From: Conoideocrella luteorostrata
Taxonomy: Eukaryota; Ascomycota; Sordariomycetes; Hypocreales; Clavicipitaceae
Assembly: GCA_032433595.1 (NCBI GenBank)
Contig: JASWJB010000020.1
Coordinates: forward strand, 1 to 64,000
Length of the DNA stretch: 64,000 nucleotides
Direction: 5' to 3'
The translations under genes and the position numbers were made by a program. The stretch's first letter is position 1. Each line of letters opens with the position of its first letter. The notes under the pieces are model-generated. The model saw only the letters and a list, made by a program, of their open reading frames with translations, was not told where the DNA came from and did no database searches. Shown here in pieces: positions 32,291-43,834 of the stretch.

Positions 32291-34313
32291 ATGGTACCGG
32301 ATTTAGAAAAGGAGCCGGTGACAATGTTAGCACAAAGGCCACATCACGTTGATGTCGACCGATCATCTCCCTCGCTCACTTCCTCGGACACAGAGTCTCC
32401 TCAGCTCGAAGCCATCAGAACCACTCACACTAACCGAAGTCGACATTCCATTGCAACCCAGAGGTTGGACGACACTGGCCCATATGAGAGTCTTGACTAT
32501 TGTATTACTCCAGATGTCGAGACTGAAGCCGAGCGCATGGCCCGTCAGCCCATCACCTACACCCGGACAGGGACAAGTGTTGGCAGTACTACTTCTCGCC
32601 CCCCTGAATTCGAGGTGTATTTTGAAGAGAATGACCCCGAGAATCCGATGAATTGGCCGCTGTGGTACAGATGCTGGTGTATATTTTGCGTCTCGTTTGC
32701 GACTTGGGTTGCCACTTTGTATAGCACCAGCTATACGTCGTCTACCCCAGGCTTAATTCAGGACTTCGGTTCGTCAACGACCATTGTTACACTGGGCATG
32801 ACGACATATCTTCTAGGTCTGGCTGCCGGCAGCTTAGTCGTTGCTCCCTTGAGTGAACTCTATGGCCGCCGAAATGTTTACATGGTTTGCCTCTGTCTTT
32901 GGGCGGTGTTGATTGTTCCTTGCGGTCTAGCGCAGTCTTTGACAACAATTGTCGTTGTTCGCTTCTTTGGGTCGGTTTTATGTTCCACTGCCATTTGAGC
33001 ACACTGTTCACATTATACTTTGACTGACCATTATGCAATATTGTAGAGCATTTTTTGGCGCCGTCATGATATCCAACGCCCCAGGCAGTGTCGTTGATGT
33101 TTCCAATCCTGATTACCTCGCCAGGAGCATGTCTTTATTCGGAGTAGCACCACTCAACGGGCCGGTGACAGGACCTATTATCGGCGGTTTTGTCTTTCAG
33201 TACCTCGGATGGCGATGGGCGAATTGGATTGTCCTTATCATGGCCGGGCTGGCCATTGCTCTAATGAGCACTGTCAAAGAGACCTACGCCCCGAAAATAC
33301 TCAAGCGCAAGACAGCACGCATGAGGAAACAGTTGGATGACCCTAGATATTGGTGTCAATATGATCAAAAGATATCAACTTTGCATTTGCTAAAAGTGAA
33401 CCTCAGTCGGCCGTTCATACTATTTGCCTCGGAGCCTATTCTGTGGTTTATGAACTTTTGGTATGTTTTACTAACTAAAATTTTGTGCCGTAAGAGGGGC
33501 CGATTTCTAACATTCGAGATAAATAGGATTTCAATCATCTATGGCATCCTGTACCTCTGCTTTGTGGCGTACCCGGTAGTCTTTTCAGAGCACCGAGGCT
33601 GGGGGCCTGGGATTTCAGGGTTAGCCTTTGTTGGAATTGGTATTGGCACACTTACAGCCATATTTGCTGAGCCGCTTTTTCGACGCATCATCCACTCGCA
33701 AGCAAAGGATCCGGAAACAGGCAAACCCTACCCCGAGGCACAAGCATCCATCATGGCCATTGGTGCGGTTTCGACAGCAATCGGACAGCTTGGGTTTTCA
33801 TGGACGTGTCTCCCTGAATCGATACACTGGGCGGCACCAATCGCGTTCGGTATTCCGTTTGGCTGCGGAAATACGATTAGTTTCATCTACGGTTCAAATT
33901 ACCTCGCCGGTGCTTATGGAATTTATGCTGCCAGTGCCTTGGCTGGCAATGCCGTCATTCGAAGCATCATTGGCGGCACCTTGCCCCTTGCTGGCCCGAG
34001 CATGTATTCGGCACTCACTCCTCAATGGGCGGGCACACTCCTTGGTCTACTGGAAGTCGCCATCATTCCGATTCCCTTCATCTTTTGGAGGTATGGCGGT
34101 AAAATTCGGGCGAAGAGCCGCATCATTCGACAGCTGCGCGAGGATCAAGAAAGACTGGATGCAAAGAGGGCCAAGGGTTTGGCTAGAATGGAGAGAAAAG
34201 CTGCGAAAATTGCTCGAGTCGCGCAGGAGGAAGGCGATGGCAAGGAAACTCACGGAGAGAAGAATGGTTCAAAGGTGTCTGAGGCTGGCGAGGGAAGAGC
34301 CGCTCGCACGTGA
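32291..34313 (+). CDS. MFS transporter, DHA1 drug:H+ antiporter-like
   Basis: Three exons, 32291-32970, 33047-33460 and 33527-34313, join to 626 residues. The first donor is the weaker GTCGGT, the second GTATGT; junctions restore RFFGAFFGAVM and FWISIIYG, both typical of the family. A long hydrophilic N-terminus (about 1-125, Ser/Thr-rich) precedes NPMNWPLWYR and the first membrane helix. YLLGLAAGSLVVAPLSEL followed by YGRR is the DHA1 form of motif A after helix 2, and APLNGPVTGPIIGGF gives the antiporter motif C (G-x3-GP-x2-GG-like) in helix 5. A Lys/Arg/Glu-rich cytosolic tail of about 70 residues follows the last helix. Expected: 12 helices, plasma membrane, proton-driven export of drugs, polyamines or metabolites; the substrate cannot be read from sequence. 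No biosynthetic cluster lies alongside. Confidence 0.92.
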
Positions 34314-34698
34314 GATTAAATGCTTATTCCTGTCCCCCCGAAGCAGAGCATTACATTGATAGGCGTTTTCGATGTTGGGTTAGTCTTTTCATCTCGGCGC
34401 AAAATTGCACACCCGGCGTTAAAAAAAATAAAGATATATAAGATCAAATTCAAACATCAACGCTGGCAAATCTCATACTGCGAGCAATGAGAGAGATGTG
34501 CCAAGTTGGAATGACGACCTGTGGGCCTGCCGCATTTTCACTTCTTCAGCACAAACGGACAAAATAGCACAGGTGAGTTTCCCCCAAATATGAAGCCTCG
34601 CTCATGGCCTTATATATATAAAGGATAAAAGGCGATAGATCATAAGCGAAGGGAGAGCAAACAAAAAAGAGTAGAGACTGCTCATGATGGAGCATGAG
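34314..34698. other. intergenic between MFS gene and tRNA
   Basis: The tract holds the 3' region of the MFS gene, with an A-rich run near 34421-34440. No other feature was recognised. Confidence 0.5.
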
Positions 34699-34705
34699 AA
34701 AAAAA
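34699..34705 (-). terminator. RNA polymerase III terminator of tRNA-Lys
   Basis: Seven A on the plus strand (T7 on the transcribed minus strand) lie 26 bases past the tRNA 3' end. This is the first T run long enough to end pol III transcription. Confidence 0.7.
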
Positions 34706-34730
34706 TTGTCAATCGTTCATAATAGGAACA

Positions 34731-34815
34731 GCCCGATGCGGGGGTCGAACCCGCAACCTTGAGATTTCGTGTACTCGTTAAGAGTCTCACGCTCTACCGA
34801 TTGAGCTAACCGGGC
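34731..34815 (-). tRNA. tRNA-Lys(CTT) with a 13-nt intron
   Basis: On the minus strand the 85 bases fold as a complete tRNA: acceptor GCCCGGT pairs with ATCGGGC, D arm GCTC..GAGC, anticodon stem TGAGA/TCTCA with loop CTCTTAA (anticodon CTT, lysine), and T arm GCGGG-TTCGACC-CCCGC. The anticodon arm is interrupted after position 37 by about 13 bases (around ACGAGTACACGAA), the usual place for eukaryotic tRNA introns. A box and B box are intact; CCA is not encoded. Confidence 0.97.
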
Positions 34816-35476
34816 ACCGAATCCTCGATGCGAATTTAGATTACAGATGCACTATTACATATTATACGTTAAAAGAGTCTTAACCGAGGCATTTCAGTCC
34901 GCCATCTCGCCCCTACCTGTAATACGGAGCATGGTCGAAAAGTTTTTGTCTTTTTTAAAAAGTACTCATTAAGCTAAACTCTTAGAATAAGGAGAAGGTT
35001 GCGTTCGGCAGCATGTTGAATATGCGTGTCGCCGTGTCGAAAAGATATACTGTTTTGGGGAAGGTCTGTTCCCGCAAATTTGTTGCCCGGTGCGCCCGCA
35101 TCTTACCGAAGAAATCATGCTATTCGTCACATTGAGGTGGTTCAACCTTGCCTAATGTAAGACCACCTAATTCTACGCTGCCGATCCTGGCAACTAAAAG
35201 CTGACTGGCCTTTGTTCGGCATTTGGGCTACAAGGCGAGCTCGTATTGGCGAATTGGCGAATATAAATTGTCAAGAACTCGCCGTTCTCCTCCACAGCCC
35301 AAGCCCTTCATCTATCCGAGGCCCTGTCAACATCTATTGCTTAAATACGTACGGAATACACGCCGTTCCTTGCTTGCGGAAACCGTCAGAGGTCGACTTG
35401 CCCTTCCGCTGGGACCAATCCATAACGCCTCCGCCTGGATCATACGTACTGTAGGTACTTGCAAAGAGTCGACGCA
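34816..35476. other. intergenic upstream of the membrane-protein gene
   Basis: The tract lies between the tRNA (minus) and the multi-pass membrane protein gene (plus). Short frames (35212-35579) lack motifs. It probably holds the tRNA 5' flank and the next promoter. Confidence 0.45.
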
Positions 35477-36752
35477 ATGGATGGATCGCGAGCGGCACAG
35501 GTCACCAGCTCCTTACACGAGGGTATGGAATGCGAATTTGTTGGTAAAGGCATGGCAGATATTGCCGGCATTGGGGTAAGAAAAGACGAGACAAACCCGC
35601 AGCTCCACCAAAACCGACGTCCATCATTGACTAATACGCTCAAGCTATGACTAGATTTTCGTTGGTTTCATCGGACAGGCAATACTCTCTCTGCTGCTTT
35701 CATTATGGTTCTTCTTCCTCTCAAAGCACAGCAATGTGGACTTGCACTACTCCAAAGGCACGGTAGAGCATGCCGTTGAGCGCAAGAGACTGGGCTTCGC
35801 GTCTTCAATGCTAATGATTGGCAATGATATTCAAATGGTTCTCGGAATTTCTTACATGACCACCGCCTTTGCAAGCGCGGCTACGCTTGACTTGTATCAT
35901 TTACATTTGGTGTTTGACATTGTTAGTTTTGTTGGGTAAGGATATTCATGGTACAGGGCCTAACATGTCGTACACCTCCATTACCACACACGAAGCAACA
36001 ATCATAAGGATGTCTGCTAACTGAGGCACAGCGTCTCTAATGCATCAGCCATGGTTTGCTGGACATTTTGCAAGGCTAAACTCAATGATGGTATCGATAG
36101 TTCGCAGCCTCAAAGTTACATCCGATCCAAATATGCCTGCTACTTCACGCCGAGCCATCGCATCACATACCTCTTTGCCGTCATGTTCCTAGCCCTGACA
36201 ATTGTCCTATGCGTCCGCCTTGATGAATGGGCTCCCAATAGGGCATCAGGGCGATGCTATCACGCGCAACTTATCACTCTTACCACGGCTAGCCATCCAG
36301 CTGCAGACAAGACATATGTGGCCATCACTTCGATTTGGATGATTCTTGCAATGGCAAGTGCAGTTTTTGTCGATGTCCACCGACGCCGATCGGTCCTTAT
36401 CTCAGCATTTTTACAATTCCCTGTTCATTTGTATATGGCTCTGGCACTGCGCTCCGCCAACCAGGGTAAACTGGAAGGCGAGGAAACGGACGAAAATGGC
36501 TGGGACTTTGGACAGACCACTGCAGTGGTCCTGTTGGCTCTAGCAGTTGAGGAGCTGTATCGCAAGGGGCAAGAATACATAGTCTTTGAGCGAGAGGTGA
36601 GGCGGCGTGGCGTACAGAAGGGCATTGTCAATGCTGACAGAGTAACTTCGAGGGACGGAGAACTGGAGGACCTGCGTCCTCAAGAACAGAGTGCGCCGGA
36701 AGAACAGGCGCATTTGAACCCAGGGCCAACCTCGGGACAACAATCATACTGA
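35477..36752 (+). CDS. multi-pass fungal membrane protein, function unknown
   Basis: Exons 35477-35575, 35655-35935 and 36032-36752 join in frame to 366 residues. Donors are GTAAGA and GTAAGG; junctions restore GIG-IFVGFIGQ and FVG-VSNASAM. The first ATG of the frame is used; a second at the GMECEF segment is possible. About seven hydrophobic segments can be seen: IFVGFIGQAILSLLLSLWFF (34-53), a segment around GNDIQMVLGISYMTTAFA, LYHLHLVFDIVSFVGVSNA, YLFAVMFLALTIVLCV, YVAITSIWMILAMASAVF, VLISAFLQFPVHLYMALAL and TTAVVLLALAVEELY, followed by a charged C-terminal tail. The pattern resembles a group of uncharacterised ascomycete membrane proteins; seven segments recall receptor-like topology but no receptor signature was recognised. 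It follows the MFS transporter on the same strand, about 1.2 kb downstream and beyond the tRNA. Confidence 0.75.
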
Positions 36753-37433
36753 GCCGCAAAATTTCGCAGTGTGATAGCTTAGACTACGTCACAGATACCC
36801 GTGCTTACTCAAGTGCTCTACGTAGCACAATAGCAACCTTAAGGAGGTGTTTGCAGCGCGAGAAAACGTGCTCAGCCAACCCGTCGATTCAAACATAGGA
36901 CGCTAAAGCAACATTTCACACGCCTGTACGTACGACGAATTATAAGGCCTCTTTGCTCCGCAAACAAATGTGCGGTGACACCCGTAAGGCACAGCCCTCC
37001 AAGCAGATGATTTTATTCTATTCGTGCTTTTATAGGTAGCTGGTATTAACTGACGGATCGTTCTACCATCACGTCCGGCAAACCGTAATATATTATCTAT
37101 TGAGATTCGGAGCTTCGTCTCTTATCTCAACTAGGTAAGAACTTCTTTCCGTTCCAACAAACAAGCCCAAAGCAGGCTATGTACGCGTATGTGATGCCTT
37201 CATCCTTGTGCTGTGGTTGACTTTTCCAAAATCAAAAAAGAGACCAAAGACAAACGCTTGTAGTGCATGTATCCAGAGCCGACTTTTGTCAGGGCTTTCT
37301 GATCAATTTCTATGCTTCGTCGCCAATGAAGTCCGAATGCCCAAGTTCCCTTATAATGGTTATATTCCGGTTTTAGACCAGAGGGTAGCAGCAAGCTTGC
37401 CATTCCATTTACACACAATATTGCACGAGCTGT
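36753..37433. other. intergenic, convergent 3' ends
   Basis: The tract lies between the stop codons of the membrane-protein gene (plus) and eIF2A (minus). Frames of up to 91 codons lack motifs. No repeat or RNA gene was seen. Confidence 0.5.
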
Positions 37434-39556
37434 TTAAGATTCCTTCTCCAGCGCCGCAAGCTCCCTCCACACGGCAGACTTAGTATTGATTTTTTTCACC
37501 TGCGTATCCTCGAGCTTCTCTCCGCCGGCAAGTCGCATTTCCAAATCCTCAATGGCTCGAATCTTTTTCTGAAGACTACGAACCTTTTTTGCATTGGGAT
37601 TCTGAGCAGCGTCAACAACTTCGGGCGCGACAGCTGCAACGCCCAGTTGAGTTGGTGAGTTGTTCTGGTTTCCAGGGTTGAACCGTTGGCCATGTTGAGT
37701 GTTGCTGCGGCTGCGGCTGCCTCCATTGTTTCGCGATCTGCTTCGGTGATCTTGGCCGTTGCCGTTAACAGGACCTCGTCTTTCGGGGCTTCGTCCAACG
37801 GCGCCACCGCGGTTGTCATATGGAGCAAGGCTGGCACCACCATTAGGTTCGGTTTCAAGGCGACCTTCTTGGTTGTTTTTCTTGCCCCGTTTCTTTTTGT
37901 TCTTCTTGCCACCATCATCTCCGACAGGTTCGGCACCGGGCACGGTTTTGACCGAAGCCGGAGACGGATCAACTGGCTCAGCACCAGGCACCCCACGGCG
38001 AGGCCGGCCGAAGCCGTTGGGGCCGACATTCTGCGTGCCGTTACTCACAAAATGAGCAGCACCACCTTCATCTTCTCGCTTGAAGTGAAGAGGTGTGGCT
38101 AGACCTCTTGCCCCAGGGGGTCGGTAGGCTCCAGCAGGTTTACTAGGTGTCTTGACCGTACCAAGGTAGGCGGCAGCGGAGGCATGAGGAGAGGGTACCG
38201 GATTGAGTGGATCCCCGCCGGCCACATTCTCAGAGGCTGCGGGGCGCCACAAGACATTGTATAACTCAATCATATCTTCGTTGTACATAATGCCACCCCC
38301 AACGTGCCAAAGCTTCACACCATTGTCGACGCGAAGGCGAGGGGAGGTTGTGGCCGTCATGAGATATCGACTATCAGGGCTCCACTCACACACACTTGGG
38401 TTTCCGCTTTCAATAGTACAGACTTTGCGATAGTCCTTTTCCAAGTCATACACGTCGATCTGACCAGCCAAGTTGCCGAAACCCGCAACAAGGACGAAAC
38501 GCGCACTGGGAGAAAATGTAATAGTGTTCCGTGGTCCAAGAGAGAATGAGTGCTTAGCCACAGCACGGTCATTGAAGATAGTGGCCTTTGCCGGCATGTA
38601 ACCATATACAACTCCGAACTCACGAGAGTTGGGCGACCATGACACATCATGGATAGGCCCCTCCTTATCGAGAGTGACGCGAGCATCAAATGCCCCCGTG
38701 GTGCCAAGCAGATACAGCGTGGTCTCACCGTAGTAACTCTTGCCAGACTTATCAACATCTGTCTGCGCCAGCACGAGTAGAGAAGATCCGCGCTTGTTCC
38801 ACTTAAACTGAACTTTATCCCCTTTGAAAAATGTCTTCTGGGAGATGGGGTTCTGGAACATCGGAACGTTGTACACCTTGACGACGGCAGGTTGGCCCTT
38901 GAATCGTAAAGAAGTTAGCAACATAGGGCTCAATAAAGGGTACTAGTTATGGCACTGTAGAGGCTTACCTTTCTCTCGGGGACAAACACAGCCACCGCAT
39001 GATTCTGGCTTCCAGGTGCGAGAGCGAAGTTAGCAGCCCCTTCAACCCTTAACTTGTTCCAAACGGTGACAAGATCGTGGCTCTCGTAGAACTGAACCTC
39101 ATTGGTGACCAGTCGTGCACAGTATTTTTCGTCGGCAGTATACTGGAGATTCCAGCTGCCCTGTTGCTTTTGAACAAAACGACCAATGGGCTGCTTGTCC
39201 ACTCCTGCCACACCCTCTTCCATAGTGCGCCAGGTTTTGAGGTTTTTCATGGCGTCACCAGCTTCATCCTTTCCTGGTCGCTCCCAGGTAATGACGAAAG
39301 TGCCCTGTGGCGAGAAGCCGAGCTCGTAGACATTAACAAGAGGCAGGACCAGAACGACATTGCCGGCAGAGGCATCAACGACTGTCACCGATTCGGGGGT
39401 GGCCCATCCAAAGAAGCGACCACAGGGCGAGTACGCGCTGCATCGTAAATTCCCTTCAGGCTTAACGAACCCTGCCAGGGGTTCGTAGACCGGAGCGGCA
39501 TCAAAGACACCAATGGTCTTCTGAGTGCGATACGCAAACTGTAACGGAGATGCCAT
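37434..39556 (-). CDS. eukaryotic translation initiation factor 2A (eIF2A)
   Basis: Exons 39556-38969 and 38897-37434 join in phase 0 across a 71-nt intron (GTAAGC...TTCAAG) to 683 residues. eIF2A is a cytosolic monomeric factor that can bring initiator tRNA to the 40S subunit, mainly for non-canonical starts; it is not eIF2-alpha. The N-terminal two thirds form a nine-bladed beta-propeller: LRCSAYSPCGRFFGWATPE, GTFVITWERP, HDVSWSPNSREFGVVYG, NTITFSPSARFVLVAGFGNLAGQ and CEWSPDSRYLMTATTSPRLRVDNG are repeats or blade turns typical of the family. The last is the most conserved block. A low-complexity basic linker (GKKNKKKRGKK, about 535-545) and a C-terminal helical segment (VRSLQKKIRAIEDLEMRLAGGE, VWRELAALEKE) match the ribosome and mRNA binding end. 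Length is typical for filamentous fungi. Confidence 0.95.
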
Positions 39557-41587
39557 GGCTAGTCAAAGTCACAGTTTCTCAATTGGGTTGTGTTTTGCAG
39601 TTAACTTGTGATGCTTAAAGTAGTATTCTGTTGCAATGTTCTGTTTAAATGGTGCGAGGTTTCACTTTGCTTGCTTCTTTCTCGTCCCTCGTCAGCTAGT
39701 GAAGTCACGTCTAACTCGTAGCTCGTAAGTAAAATTGATTATCAAGAAGTAGGATCGTCCGCAAGGCTACTGCTGTGTTCCACAGCAGTCCGAAGATAAG
39801 AATGTAGGGCCACAAAGGCGTCGGTCACACACAAAGATCGATTTTGATGGATGAGAAACAGTCTTCGTCGCTTGGGCGGTCGAGGGGGCGTCGAGGGCTA
39901 CCAGCACCGGAATTGGTCTCAAGGAGGCAAAAAAGCTGCGGAGACAAGTCTGGAAAAGGCGTCGGGACGAAAAAGAAAAAAAAACCAGACTTGCCCTATG
40001 CTGCTTTGTCGGTTCGAAGGAAGTTGGACAGCGATGGGTGACGTGAGGGGCGGTCTATCAATGAACAACTACCGGGGGGTGTAAGGATGACGGCGTTGGT
40101 CCAAAGGCCAGGCGATTGCACACGTCAAAGAAGAAGAGAAGGAAGAAGAACAGGCTGCAGCGAGAAGAGAGTACAAGGAAGAAACGGCAAGCACCCAGGG
40201 GGGCGGGAATTGGCGACGTCGGCGGCGATGCCGTTGTGCTGTCGGGCTGGGATGGGGAGGAAGAGAAGCAAGAGAAGGGCAGAGTGTGGGCAAGTGGTTT
40301 TCATGTCGTATTTTTTTTTTTCGCCCGTCCCCATTCTCCAGTAGCTAGTCTGCAAGTCGTCCCCTAACTACTCCGTATCCTGGCGCCAATCCGCATCCGC
40401 TACTACCGCCAGCGCACCTTTGCCAACTAGAAATACCCACATATTTTTGAACATTGACGGCTGGGCCAGTCCAGCCGAGTCCACCAGAGAGCCCACGGAT
40501 TGTATTTGCACGAAATCGCTTTGAGACCTCATCCTATCTATTATCTTGTTCGGCTTGGCTTATTTGGTTGGTTGGTTAACTTATTTGTCTGTCGAATTTG
40601 TAGTGCTTGTACGGAGTATCTCGAACCAGTCATTGAAATTAGGGAGCCCATTGCCACCGCCTCTCTCTGTGGAGCCACGCGTCTAAGGACAATAATATCC
40701 AGGAGAAACGGGAAATTTCACATCTCCCTGGCCAATCCGATCCAAAATACGCTGATTTCGCAGTCAATTACAATCTTTGGGGTCTAATCATTGAGCGTGT
40801 CTGTTTCAAAGTCATCGTTACCATATACACTACAATAATGACAACTCGCAACGGCCTTACTCCTAGACCAATTACGGGTATTATGCCCTGCAACAGCTTT
40901 GGGAGGTACCTATTTCTCATCCAAACCGCTACCTAGGAAAGTCAGCCGCCGATCGGTGGGCAAGTTGGGCATGAATAGGCATTTGCATACACTGTCAGCA
41001 TGAGCGGGATTGGTGGCAAAGCTTAGCAAGATCAGCTATTCATTGAATTCATAGCACTAGCACATCTATGTATGTTACCTCCCCTTCTACCAAGATAGTC
41101 GATCGTCGATATTTCCTGCTCTAATTTCAAGATGCCTAGATCGTCCCATTGTCCCAAAATGTGATGTCTTGGGCGTCCTTAGTTGTATGACTGCCAAAAC
41201 GTGTTCCGACCGCAAAGTGGACTGCATCGTGCATCATGCGCAATCATCTGATGGTCACGAAACTGACACATGAAAACCATCAGGCCCTGGCAGCAAGATG
41301 TATTTACATATGGCTCCCAGCCAATTGCCTAAGAACATTTGACTGTTCTCTTCATCGAATTTACACCGAGCATACCAATAAGAGTGGTTGCAAGACGCAG
41401 ATAATGTCGGACTGAAAGGCTGCCTTGCGGTAGACAAGAACTCGCGACGGCAACACTATACGTCATGCTCATTGCTGGCTGACCTGACAGTTTGTCGTCG
41501 ATAGCATGCCGATGGATCCACATGTGTGTTCCCAATGACTCCTAATGATAATGACTGATAGTTGCCATTTGGGGTATGGGGAGCACC
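39557..41587. other. intergenic upstream of eIF2A
   Basis: Two kilobases lie between the eIF2A start and the RPAP1 stop, both on the minus strand. There are two TACTCCGTA/TACGGAGTA words (40369-40377, 40611-40619) and a purine-rich stretch (40125-40165). No gene is supported; frames of up to 103 codons lack motifs. Confidence 0.5.
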
Positions 41588-42895
41588 TCATCGGCCTTTA
41601 AACGTTTCTTTCCAGCCGCCCCTTTCAAATAACCAGAGTGCCTCGGTTGCATATGTTCTACTTCCACGATGGCCGCCTTCACCTGCTGCAGCTTCCAATA
41701 AGCTGTCCAATACTCTACCTTTTTTGACAGCAGCCCAGATGCCCACCGCAATAGCGTCATTCTCTGTTTTGCCCCACTCTCCTTTGCCCAGGCGATACAA
41801 AATCCTTCCGAGGGTCTGATAGGCCATGCATCTCTGGGCTGGTACAGCACTCCTTGCCAAGCGTGCTAACTCTGTGATTGTATAACCGGCAGCTTCCGGA
41901 GCCTCTCCATGATGGTGCAGTCCCATTGTGGATGGAATAGAACGACTGACTCTAGGGGAAAGGAAACGACCGCGAAAATCGAATCGTAAAGCTGATACAG
42001 CAATCTCAGGATGTGGATAGTACGAGGAATCCCTATCCGCTGGGCTGTCTTTCGTTGGCACTGGAGCCATCCAGGCAAGCTTGCTAGGATCGGCAGGCAA
42101 GTTTGGAAAGTACTTCTCATGCAATGTCGCCAAAAAGTTGGGGTCTGACGGGTCGAGATCCGGAAAGCTTGGCGGTACTGGAAAATGTGTAGACTTGGGC
42201 AGGTCTGTAATGGGAAACAAGTCTGGTGGAATTTGTGCCGGTGCTCTATCTTCGTCGTATTGATCTACAAGAGTCTTTGATGACGTCGTTTGATCGTTAC
42301 ATTCGGCTACCGATTTTGCAACAGTCTTTGCCCGTGCAAACCCCGTTTCCTCGCTTTGATCTTGGTCTGGATTTAAAATGTTGATCGGAGGAGATGGGAT
42401 TCGTTCGGAGGATCGGAGCTGTGTGTCGTAGCTGATGTTCTTGTTGGGGATATGGAATGGGGAAGGAGATGAAGATGGTTCGTCGATATCGGCACGCTGT
42501 AAAAGCCGTTTTATGAGCGCAGGGTTTAGGCCTTCCATAATATCGTCCTGCGCCTGGGCGATTTCTTGAGGAGTCATGCTAGCCAGCTTTCGCTGGTTTT
42601 CATGATCAATGCGTTGTCTTTCGGCGTCTTGGAAATTTTGGGGTTGGCTGTCGCCTGGCCGTAAAGCGTTGAGCGCATAGCCGTCCGTATTTGATTGGGA
42701 TGTTGGCCCATGTTTTGAATACGTTCCAGCTCGTTGTTGTTTGAACGCCGAAGTGTTCCATCGCCTCTTGTGTTGAGGAAAGCCAGCTGATGATGAGGAT
42801 GGCGCAGGAAACTGGACCGGCTTCTTTTTCTCAGACAGGTCTCTTTCTACAATATCTCCTATGAGAAGCGTGGGATCCATAACGAAGGCCCGCAT
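41588..42895 (-). CDS. RPAP1-like RNA polymerase II assembly factor
   Basis: One continuous frame; from the first in-frame ATG (42895) it gives 435 residues, starting MRAFVMDPTLLIGDIVERD. RPAP1 proteins help assemble RNA polymerase II and hand it over for nuclear import. Two hallmarks are clear: the RPAP1 N-domain helix ASMTPQEIAQAQDDIMEG then LNPALIKRLLQRA (about 125-155), and the C-domain LRFDFRGRFLSPRVSRSIP followed by STMGLHHHGEAPEAAGYT (about 315-350). A segment GFPQHKRR plus SAFKQQRAG near the N-terminus is also family-like. The frame stays open upstream to about 43129 without another ATG, so a first exon or a different start may exist there (a GTAAGT donor is present at about 43164-43169). 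About 85 C-terminal residues follow the histidine-rich motif, normal for fungi. Confidence 0.85.
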   Translation of the reverse strand: MRAFVMDPTLLIGDIVERDLSEKKKPVQFPAPSSSSAGFPQHKRRWNTSAFKQQRAGTYSKHGPTSQSNTDGYALNALRPGDSQPQNFQDAERQRIDHENQRKLASMTPQEIAQAQDDIMEGLNPALIKRLLQRADIDEPSSSPSPFHIPNKNISYDTQLRSSERIPSPPINILNPDQDQSEETGFARAKTVAKSVAECNDQTTSSKTLVDQYDEDRAPAQIPPDLFPITDLPKSTHFPVPPSFPDLDPSDPNFLATLHEKYFPNLPADPSKLAWMAPVPTKDSPADRDSSYYPHPEIAVSALRFDFRGRFLSPRVSRSIPSTMGLHHHGEAPEAAGYTITELARLARSAVPAQRCMAYQTLGRILYRLGKGEWGKTENDAIAVGIWAAVKKGRVLDSLLEAAAGEGGHRGSRTYATEALWLFERGGWKETFKGR

Positions 42896-43813
42896 CAGTT
42901 GTTGGAGCAAGAACGAGGTAGCTACTGAATCGATGCTTGTGATGTCAAAATCAACGGCTGACAAAGGAGCGCCGCCGTGGGGCAAGCCTTGGCCCCTGCC
43001 CGCCACATTGAGAGGTTGGAACACTGCGCGTGGCTGGTACAACCAGAACACGTGAGCAGTCGGCCTAACTTGTGCACATGAAGTTGTTGATATTTGTCTG
43101 ACCACCGGAACCGTCCGAAGATAAAGCACGGAATGTCAAGAAATACAGAGACAAGGTGAGCAGAACTTACAGTCAACTCTTTTTTTGGGGGGGGGGGATC
43201 CAATGCTCCGTAGGGAACGTGCAATTTGCAGCTTCAGTTGTCGTGTGCAGCCCGAAGTTTAGGCGTTGCTTAGTCGGTGTACCCCGTACGGAGCATTGTA
43301 CAGCATGAAATGGGATGACACACCATGAACATTGTCGAATTAGTGCTCGGTCTTTATGCAAGGTCGACCGAGATTTACCAGGTTTGAGAAAAGCTGAAGC
43401 GACCTCACCAACAACATATCAATCTAGAGTCGCCGCCCTCCCTTTACCATTTAGACAGAACGTTGGCCGCTGTTGGTCGAAGTCTCAACGGCTGGGCTGA
43501 TCAAAGCGCATGGTTAACTAATAGTGGCTATTCGTTCAATGTTTGAGAACTGGGGCGGCTATGGCAACACCGCCACTCCTGCATTAGCGTCGATCGGTAC
43601 CGCAACCCATTCTTGCGTTTTAGCCAAGACTTCCACGACAGACTTCTGGATTACAGATAATACCGACAGTGCTTAATTTCAAGCTCTTCATCTTTATTGT
43701 CATAGTTGGACGGTGTCCGCATATTGCTGTGAGTCATTGTCATGGGGGTGAAAAGTCTACCCTGAATGCAGTCGCAGGCATGGAGCGCCTCGGAATTTTC
43801 AGCGACACGGATT

Positions 43814-43834
43814 CCGTACGGAGTACTCCGTACG
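43814..43834. repeat. palindrome in the alternate register
   Basis: The perfect 16-bp palindrome TACGGAGTACTCCGTA (43817-43832) is the same pair of half-sites as at 15578 and 28718 but in the opposite order. Confidence 0.9.
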
